Source: Gonocerus acuteangulatus
Lineage: Eukaryota > Arthropoda > Insecta > Hemiptera > Coreidae
Direction of reading: 5' to 3'
DNA: 64,000 bases
Assembly: GCA_946811695.1 (NCBI GenBank)
Contig: OX328131.1
Span: forward strand, 8,881,326 to 8,945,325
Of this stretch, positions 54,981 to 64,000 are shown piece after piece; the stretch's first letter is position 1, and each line of letters starts with the position of its first letter. Below the pieces are notes generated by a model. That model had not been told where the DNA came from. It worked only from the letters and a program-made list of their open reading frames with translations, and ran no database searches. The position numbers and the translations under genes are program-made.

Positions 54981-57900
54981 AATTTGTAAAAATCCTAAAT
55001 CGTTACCCTAAGGATCTGAATGGTTAAATGCAATTTTTATAGTAAATCCTGAATCGTTACCCTAAGGATCTGAATGGTTAAATGCAATTTTTATAGTAAA
55101 TCCTGAATCGTTACCCTAAGGATCTGAATGGTTAAATGCAATTTTTATAGTAAATCCTGAATCGTTACCCTAAGGTTCTGAATGGTTAAATGCAATTTTT
55201 ATAGTAAATCCTGAATCGTTACCCTAAGGATCTGAATGGTTAAATGAAATTTTTATAGTATATCCTGAATCGTTACCCTAAGGATCTGATTGGTTAAATG
55301 CAATTTTTATAGTAAATCCTGAATCGTTACCCTAAGGATCTGATTGGTTAAATGCAATTTTTATAGTATATCCTGAATCGTTACCCTAAGGATCTGATTG
55401 GTTAAATGCAATTTTTATAGTAAATCCTGAATCGTTACTCTAAGGATCTGAATGGTTAAATGCAATTTTTATAGTAAATCCTGAATCGTTACCCTAAGGA
55501 TCTGAATGGTTAAATGCAATTTTTATAGTAAATCCTGAATCGTTACCCTAAGGATCTGAATGGTTAAATGCAATTTTTATAGTAAATCCTGAATCGTTAC
55601 CCTAAGGATCTGAATGGTTAAATGCAATTTTTATAGTAAATCCTGAATCGTTACCCTAAGGATCTGAATGGTTAAATGCAATTTTTATAGTAAATCCTGA
55701 ATCGTTACCCTAAGGATCTGAATGGTTAAATGCAATTTTTATAGTAAATCCTGAATCGTTACCCTAAGGATCTGAATGGTTAAATGCAATTTTTATAGTA
55801 AATCCTGAATCGTTACCCTAAGGATCTGATTGGTTAAATGCAATTTTTATAGTAAATCCTGAATCGTTACCCTAAGGATCTGAATGGTTAAATGCAATTT
55901 TTATAGTAAATCCTGAACCGTTACCCTAAGGATCTGAATGGTTAAATGCAATTTTTATAGTAAATCCTGAATCGTTACCCTAAGGATCTGAATGGTTAAA
56001 TGCAATTTTTATAGTAAATCCTGAATCGTTACCCTAAGGATCTGAATGGTTAAATGAAATTTTTATAGTAAATCCTGAATCGTTACCCTAAGGATCTGAT
56101 TGGTTAAATGCAATTTTTATAGTAAATCCTGAATCGTTACTCTAAGGTTCTGAATGGTTAAATGCAATTTTTATAGTAAATCCTGAATCGTTACCCTAAG
56201 GATCTGAATGGTTAAATGCAATTTTTATAGTAAATCCTGAATCGTTACCCTACGGATCTGAATGGTTAAATGCAATTTTTATAGTAAATCCTGAATCGTT
56301 ACCCTAAGGATCTGAATGGTTAAATGCAATTTTTATAGTAAATCCTGAATGGTTACCCTAAGGATCTGAATGGTTAAATGCAATTTTTATAGTAAATCCT
56401 GAATCGTTACCCTAAGGATCTGAATGGTTAAATGCAATTTTTATAGTAAATCCTGAATCGTTACCCTAAGGATCTGAATGGTTAAATGCAATTTTTATAG
56501 TAAATCCTGAATCGTTACCCTACGGATCTGAATGGTTAAATGCAATTTTTATAGTAAATCCTGAATCGTTACCCTAAGGATCTGATTGGTTAAATGCAAT
56601 TTTTATAGTAAATCCTGAATCGTTACCCTAAGGATCTGATTGGTTAAATGCAATTTTTATAGTAAATCCTGAATCGTTACCCTACGGATCTGAATGGTTA
56701 AATGCAATTTTTATAGTAAATCCTGAATCGTTACCCTAAGGATCTGAATGGTTAAATGCAATTTTTATAGTAAATCCTGAATCGTTACCCTAAGGATCTG
56801 AATGGTTAAATGCAATTTTTATAGTAAATCCTGAATCGTTACCCTAAGGTTCTGAATGGTTAAATGCAATTTTTATAGTAAATCCTGAATCGTTACCCTA
56901 AGGATCTGAATGGTTAAATGAAATTTTTATAGTATATCCTGAATCGTTACCCTAAGGATCTGATTGGTTAAATGCAATTTTTATAGTAAATCCTGAATCG
57001 TTACTCTAAGGATCTGAATGGTTAAATGCAATTTTTATAGTAAATCCTGAATCGTTACCCTAAGGATCTGAATGGTTAAATGCAATTTTTATAGTAAATC
57101 CTGAATCGTTACCCTAAGGATCTGAATGGTTAAATGAAATTTTTATAGTAAATCCTGAATCGTTACCCTAAGGATCTGACTGGTTAAATGCAATTTTTAT
57201 AGTAAATCCTGAATCGTTACCCTAAGGATCTGAATGGTTAAATGAAATTTTTATAGTAAATCCTGAATCGTTACCCTAAGGATCTGATTGGTTAAATGCA
57301 ATTTTTATAGTAAATCCTGAATCGTTACTCTAAGGTTCTGAATGGTTAAATGCAATTTTTATAGTAAATCCTGAATCGTTACCCTAAGGATCTGAATGGT
57401 TAAATGCAATTTTTATAGTAAATCCTGAATCGTTACCCTACGGATCTGAATGGTTAAATGCAATTTTTATAGTAAATCCTGAATCGTTACCCTAAGGATC
57501 TGAATGGTTAAATGCAATTTTTATAGTAAATCCTGAATCGTTACCCTAAGGATCTGAATGGTTAAATGCAATTTTTATAGTAAATCCTGAACCGTTACCC
57601 TAAGGATCTGAATGGTTAAATGCAATTTTTATAGTAAATCCTGAATCGTTACCCTAAGGATCTGAATGGTTAAATGCAATTTTTATAGTAAATCCTGAAT
57701 CGTTACCCTAAGGATCTGAATGGTTAAATGCAATTTTTATAGTAAATCCTGAATCGTTACCCTAAGGATCTGAATGGTTAAATGCAATTTTTATAGTAAA
57801 TCCTGAATCGTTACCCTAAGGATCTGAATGGTTAAATGCAATTTTTATAGTAAATCCAGAATCGTTACCCTAAGGATCTGAATGGTTAAATGCAATTTTT

Positions 57901-60900
57901 ATAGTAAATCCTGAATCGTTACCCTACGGATCTGAATGGTTAAATGCAATTTTTATAGTAAATCCTGAATCGTTACCCTAAGGATCTGAATGGTTAAATG
58001 CAATTTTTATAGTAAATCCTGAATCGTTACCCTAAGGATCTGAATGGTTAAATGCAATTTTTATAGTAAATCCTGAATCGTTACCCTAAGGATCTGAATG
58101 GTTAAATGCAATTTTTATAGTAAATCCTGAATCGTTACCCTAAGGATCTGAATGGTTAAATGCAATTTTTATAGTAAATCCTGAATCGTTACCCTAAGGA
58201 TCTGAATGGTTAAATGCAATTTTTATAGTAAATCCTGAATCGTTACCCTAAGGATCTGAATGGTTAAATGCAATTTTTATAGTAAATCCTGAATCGTTAC
58301 CCTACGGATCTGAATGGTTAAATGCAATTTTTATAGTAAATCCTGAATCGTTACCCTAAGGATCTGAATGGTTAAATGAAATTTTTATAGTAAATCCTGA
58401 ATCGTTACCCTAAGGATCTGAATGGTTAAATGCAATTTTTATAGTAAATCCTGAATCGTTACCCTAAGGATCTGAATGGTTAAATGAAATTTTTATAGTA
58501 AATCCTGAATCGTTACCCTACGGATCTGAATGGTTAAATGCAATTTTTATAGTAAATCCTGAATCGTTACCCTACGGATCTGAATGGTTAAATGCAATTT
58601 TTATAGTAAATCCTGAATCGTTACCCTAAGGATCTGAATGGTTAAATGCAATTTTTATAGTAAATCCTGAATCGTTACCCTAAGGATCTGAATGGTTAAA
58701 TGAAATTTTTATAGTAAATCCTGAATCGTTACCCTAAGGATCTGATTGGTTAAATGCAATTTTTATAGTAAATCCTCAATCGTTACTCTAAGGATCTGAA
58801 TGGTTAAATGCAATTTTTATAGTAAATCCTGAATCGTTACCCTAAGGATCTGATTGGTTAAATGCAATTTTTATAGTAAATCCTGAATCGTTACCCTAAG
58901 GATCTGATTGGTTAAATGCAATTTTTATAGTAAATCCTGAATCGTTACTCTAAGGTTCTGAATGGTTAAATGCAATTTTTATAGTAAATCCTGAATCGTT
59001 ACCCTAAGGATCTGAATGGTTAAATGCAATTTTTATAGTAAATCCTGAATCGTTACCCTAAGGATCTGATTGGTTAAATGCAATTTTTATAGTAAATCCT
59101 GAATCGTTACCCTAAGGATCGGAATGGTTAAATGCAATTTTTATAGTAAATCCTGAACCGTTACCCTAAGGATCTGAATGGTTAAATGCAATTTTTATAG
59201 TAAATCCTGAATCGTTACCCTAAGGATCTGATTGGTTAAATGCAATTTTTATAGTAAATCCTGAATCGTTACTCTAAGGATCTGATTGGTTAAATGCAAT
59301 TTTTATAGTAAATCCTGAATCGTTACCCTAAGGATCTGAATGGTTAAATGCAATTTTTATAGTAAATCCTGAACCGTTACCCTAAGGATCTGATTGGTTA
59401 AATGCAATTTTTATAGTAAATCCTGAATCGTTACTCTAAGGTTCTGAATGGTTAAATGCAATTTTTATAGTAAATCCTGAATCGTTACCCTAAGGATCTG
59501 ATTGGTTAAATGCAATTTTTATAGTAAATCCTGAATCGTTACCCTAAGGATCTGAATGGTTAAATGCAATTTTTATAGTAAATCCTGAATCGTTACCCTA
59601 AGGATCTGAATGGTTAAATGCAATTTTTATAGTAAATCCTGAATCGTTACTCTAAGGATCTGAATGGTTAAATGCAATTTTTATAGTAAATCCTGAATCG
59701 TTACTCTAAGGATCTGAATGGTTAAATGAAATTTTTATAGTAAATCCTGAATCGTTACTCTAAGGATCTGAATGGTTAAATGCAATTTTTATAGTAAATC
59801 CTGAATCGTTACTCTAAGGATCTGAATGGTTAAATGCAATTTTTATAGTAAATCCTGAACCGTTACCCTAAGGATCTGAATGGTTAAATGCAATTTTTAT
59901 AGTAAATCCTGAACCGTTACTCTAAGGATCTGAATGGTTAAATGCAATTTTTATAGTAAATCCTGAACCGTTACCCTAAGGATCTGATTGGTTAAATGCA
60001 ATTTTTATAGTAAATCCTGAATCGTTACCCTAAGGATCTGATTGGTTAAATGCAATTTTTATAGTAAATCCTGAACCGTTACCCTAAGGATCTGATTGGT
60101 TAAATGCAATTTTTATAGTAAATCCTGAATCGTTACCCTAAGGATCTGAATGGTTAAATGCAATTTTTATAGTAAATCCTGAATCGTTACCCTAAGGATC
60201 TGAATGGTTAAATGCAATTTTTATAGTAAATCCTGAATCGTTACCCTAAGGATCTGATTGGTTAAATGCAATTTTTATAGTAAATCCTGAATCGTTACTC
60301 TAAGGATCTGAATGGTTAAATGCAATTTTTATAGTAAATCCTGAACCGTTACCCTAAGGATCTGATTGGTTAAATGCAATTTTTATAGTAAATCCTGAAT
60401 CGTTACTCTAAGGATCTGAATGGTTAAATGCAATTTTTATAGTAAATCCTGAATCGTTACTCTAAGGTTCGGAATGGTTAAATGCAATTTTTATAGTAAA
60501 TCCTGAATCGTTACCCTAAGGATCTGAATGGTTAAATGCAATTTTTATAGTAAATCCTGAATCGTTACCCTAAGGATCTGATTGGTTAAATGCAATTTTT
60601 ATAGTAAATCCTGAATCGTTACTCTAAGGATCTGAATGGTTAAATGCAATTTTTATAGTAAATCCTGAATCGTTACCCTAAGGATCTGATTGGTTAAATG
60701 CAATTTTTATAGTAAATCCTGAACCGTTACCCTAAGGATCTGAATGGTTAAATGCAATTTTTATAGTAAATCCTGAATCGTTACCCTAAGGGTCTGAATG
60801 GTTAAATGCAATTTTTATAGTAAATCCTGAATCGTTACCCTAAGGATCTGAATGGTTAAATGAAATTTTTATAGTAAATCCTGAATCGTTACCCTAAGGA

Positions 60901-63900
60901 TCTGAATGGTTAAATGCAATTTTTATAGTAAATCCTGAATCGTTACCCTAAGGATCTGAATGGTTAAATGCAATTTTTATAGTAAATCCTGAATCGTTAC
61001 CCTAAGGATCTGAATGGTTAAATGCAATTTTTATAGTAAATCCTGAATCGTTACCCTAAGGATCTGAATGGTTAAATGCAATTTTTATAGTAAATCCTGA
61101 ATCGTTACCCTAAGGATCTGAATGGTTAAATGCAATTTTTATAGTAAATCCTGAATCGTTACCCTAAGGATCTGAATGGTTAAATGCAATTTTTATAGTA
61201 AATCCTGAACCGTTACCCTAAGGATCTGATTGGTTAAATGCAATTTTTATAGTAAATCCTGAATCGTTACTCTAAGGTTCTGAATGGTTAAATGCAATTT
61301 TTATAGTAAATCCTGAATCGTTACCCTAAGGATCTGATTGGTTAAATGCAATTTTTATAGTAAATCCTGAATCGTTACTCTAAGGATCTGAATGGTTAAA
61401 TGCAATTTTTATAGTAAATCCTGAATCGTTACTCTAAGGATCTGAATGGTTAAATGCAATTTTTATAGTAAATCCTGAATCGTTACTCTAAGGATCTGAA
61501 TGGTTAAATGCAATTTTTATAGTAAATCCTGAATCGTTACTCTAAGGATCTGAATGGTTAAATGCAATTTTTATAGTAAATCCTGAACCGTTACCCTAAG
61601 GATCTGAATGGTTAAATGCAATTTTTATAGTAAATCCTGAATCGTTACTCTAAGGATCTGAATGGTTAAATGCAATTTTTATAGTAAATCCTGAACCGTT
61701 ACCCTAAGGATCTGATTGGTTAAATGCAATTTTTATAGTAAATCCTGAATCGTTACCCTAAGGATCTGATTGGTTAAATGCAATTTTTATAGTAAATCCT
61801 GAACCGTTACCCTAAGGATCTGATTGGTTAAATGCAATTTTTATAGTAAATCCTGAATCGTTACCCTAAGGATCTGAATGGTTAAATGCAATTTTTATAG
61901 TAAATCCTGAATCGTTACCCTAAGGATCTGAATGGTTAAATGCAATTTTTATAGTAAATCCTGAATCGTTACCCTAAGGATCTGATTGGTTAAATGCAAT
62001 TTTTATAGTAAATCCTGAATCGTTACTCTAAGGATCTGAATGGTTAAATGCAATTTTTATAGTAAATCCTGAACCGTTACCCTAAGGATCTGATTGGTTA
62101 AATGCAATTTTTATAGTAAATCCTGAATCGTTACTCTAAGGATCTGAATGGTTAAATGCAATTTTTATAGTAAATCCTGAATCGTTACTCTAAGGTTCTG
62201 AATGGTTAAATGCAATTTTTATAGTAAATCCTGAATCGTTACCCTAAGGATCTGAATGGTTAAATGCAATTTTTATAGTAAATCCTGAATCGTTACCCTA
62301 AGGATCTGATTGGTTAAATGCAATTTTTATAGTAAATCCTGAATCGTTACTCTAAGGATCTGAATGGTTAAATGCAATTTTTATAGTAAATCCTGAATCG
62401 TTACCCTAAGGATCTGATTGGTTAAATGCAATTTTTATAGTAAATCCTGAACCGTTACCCTAAGGATCTGAATGGTTAAATGCAATTTTTATAGTAAATC
62501 CTGAATCGTTACCCTAAGGATCTGAATGGTTAAATGCAATTTTTATAGTAAATCCTGAATCGTTACCCTAAGGATCTGAATGGTTAAATGAAATTTTTAT
62601 AGTAAATCCTGAATCGTTACCCTAAGGATCTGAATGGTTAAATGCAATTTTTATAGTAAATCCTGAATCGTTACCCTAAGGATCTGATTGGTTAAATGCA
62701 ATTTTTATAGTAAATCCTGAATCGTTACCCTAAGGATCTGAATGGTTAAATGAAATTTTTATAGTAAATCCTGAATCGTTACCCTAAGGATCTGAATGGT
62801 TAAATGCAATTTTTATAGTAAATCCTGAATCGTTACCCTAAGGATCTGAATGGTTAAATGCAATTTTTATAGTAAATCCTGAATCGTTACCCTAAGGATC
62901 TGAATGGTTAAATGCAATTTTTATAGTAAATCCTGAATCGTTACCCTAAGGATCTGATTGGTTAAATGCAATTTTTATAGTAAATCCTGAATCGTTACCC
63001 TAAGGATCTGAATGGTTAAATGCAATTTTTATAGTAAATCCTGAATCGTTACCCTAAGGATCTGAATGGTTAAATGCAATTTTTATAGTAAATCCTGAAT
63101 CGTTACCCTAAGGATCTGAATGGTTAAATGCAATTTTTATAGTAAATCCTGAACCGTTACCCTAAGGATCTGATTGGTTAAATGCAATTTTTATAGTAAA
63201 TCCTGAATCGTTACTCTAAGGTTCTGAATGGTTAAATGCAATTTTTATAGTAAATCCTGAATCGTTACCCTAAGGATCTGATTGGTTAAATGCAATTTTT
63301 ATAGTATATCCTGAATCGTTACTCTAAGGATCTGAATGGTTAAATGCAATTTTTATAGTAAATCCTGAATCGTTACTCTAAGGATCTGAATGGTTAAATG
63401 CAATTTTTATAGTAAATCCTGAATCGTTACTCTAAGGATCTGATTGGTTAAATGCAATTTTTATAGTAAATCCTGAATCGTTACCCTAAGGATCTGATTG
63501 GTTAAATGCAATTTTTATAGTAAATCCTGAATCGTTACCCTAAGGATCTGAATGGTTAAATGCAATTTTTATAGTAAATCCTGAATCGTTACCCTAAGGA
63601 TCTGAATGGTTAAATGCAATTTTTATAGTAAATCCTGAATCGTTACCCTAAGGATCTGAATGGTTAAATGCAATTTTTATAGTAAATCCTGAATCGTTAC
63701 CCTAAGGATCTGAATGGTTAAATGCAATTTTTATAGTAAATCCTGAATCGTTACCCTAAGGATCTGAATGGTTAAATGCAATTTTTATAGTAAATCCTGA
63801 ATCGTTACCCTAAGGATCTGAATGGTTAAATGCAATTTTTATAGAAAATCCTGAATCGTTACCCTAAGGATCTGAATGGTTAAATGCAATTTTTATAGTA

Positions 63901-64000
63901 AATCCTGAATCGTTACCCTAAGGATCTGAATGGTTAAATGCAATTTTTATAGTAAATCCTGAATCGTTACTCTAAGGATCTGAATGGTTAAATGCAATTT
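54981..64000. repeat. 54-bp satellite, over 9 kb, open at window end
   Basis: About 167 units of 54 bp containing GAATCGTTACCCTAAGGATC and GGTTAAATGCAATTTTTATA, very high identity. Diagnostic variants: ctgaatgg/ctgattgg, gcaat/gaaat, accc/actc, aagg/acgg, gaatcg/gaaccg, aggatct/aggttct. Strings of variants recur, for example 31 units (1674 bp) apart, so local higher-order duplication exists. No coding content. The left edge decays into unique sequence at about 54981. Confidence 0.97.

Noticed and set aside
54981..64000. CRISPR array or telomere
   Set aside because: Units are contiguous 54-bp repeats with no unique spacers, and CCCTAAGG is one part of a long unit, not a short telomeric repeat.

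Overview
The window looks like nuclear DNA from a repeat-laden, AT-rich animal genome, most likely an arthropod. The evidence is a spliced neuropeptide-type GPCR with long introns, a LINE ORF1 with a DUF4780-like domain (common in insect retroelements), a Gypsy-type LTR element primed by tRNA-Lys, RNase H-bearing LINEs, several tRNA-derived SINEs, hAT/piggyBac/pogo-type MITEs and large satellites. There are no operons, prokaryotic genes or CRISPR arrays. The species cannot be named from sequence alone.

Layout. 0-1.45 kb: a fold-back element with hammerhead-like motifs and a 62-bp tandem array growing from its edge. 1.55-7.05 kb: a nearly full-length but broken LINE on the minus strand (ORF1; ORF2 = endonuclease, RT, RNase H, CCHC). 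7-16 kb: AT-rich sequence with minisatellites, two small retroinsertions with target-site duplications (TSDs), a fold-back hAT MITE, and a 107-bp array interrupted by a SINE. 16-20 kb: a 5S rRNA-derived sequence, a dispersed repeat (family A) and a hammerhead-bearing insert. 20.2-27.35 kb: a 51-bp satellite split by a 5.7-kb LTR retrotransposon with near-identical LTRs whose single ORF joins Gag directly to integrase with no protease or RT. 28-34 kb: SINEs, an inverted copy of family A and a pogo-like MITE.

34.6-43.2 kb holds the only convincing host gene: exons of a rhodopsin-class GPCR (TM5, third intracellular loop, start of TM6) with matching splice phases, separated by introns full of MITEs and LINE debris. 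40.3-42.15 kb: an old LINE interrupted by an RTE-type LINE with its own TSD. 43.7-46.7 kb: fold-backs and an inverted SINE pair. 47.07-48.98 kb: a 5'-inverted (twin-primed) LINE with a 14-bp TSD; a paralogous empty site lies at 52.95-53.06 kb. 49.8-51.7 kb: more hammerhead-like elements and a 270-bp near-perfect palindrome. 53.57-54.85 kb: a piggyBac-like MITE. 54.98 kb to the end: over 9 kb of a 54-bp satellite that runs out of the window.

The most interesting signal is a set of short fold-back retro-inserts. In different sequence contexts they keep a hammerhead-ribozyme-like arrangement (CUGANGA, variable but paired stem II, GAAA, short palindromic stem III, cleavage-type triplet). This suggests Penelope-like or retrozyme-like elements. 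The second is the Gag-integrase LTR element.
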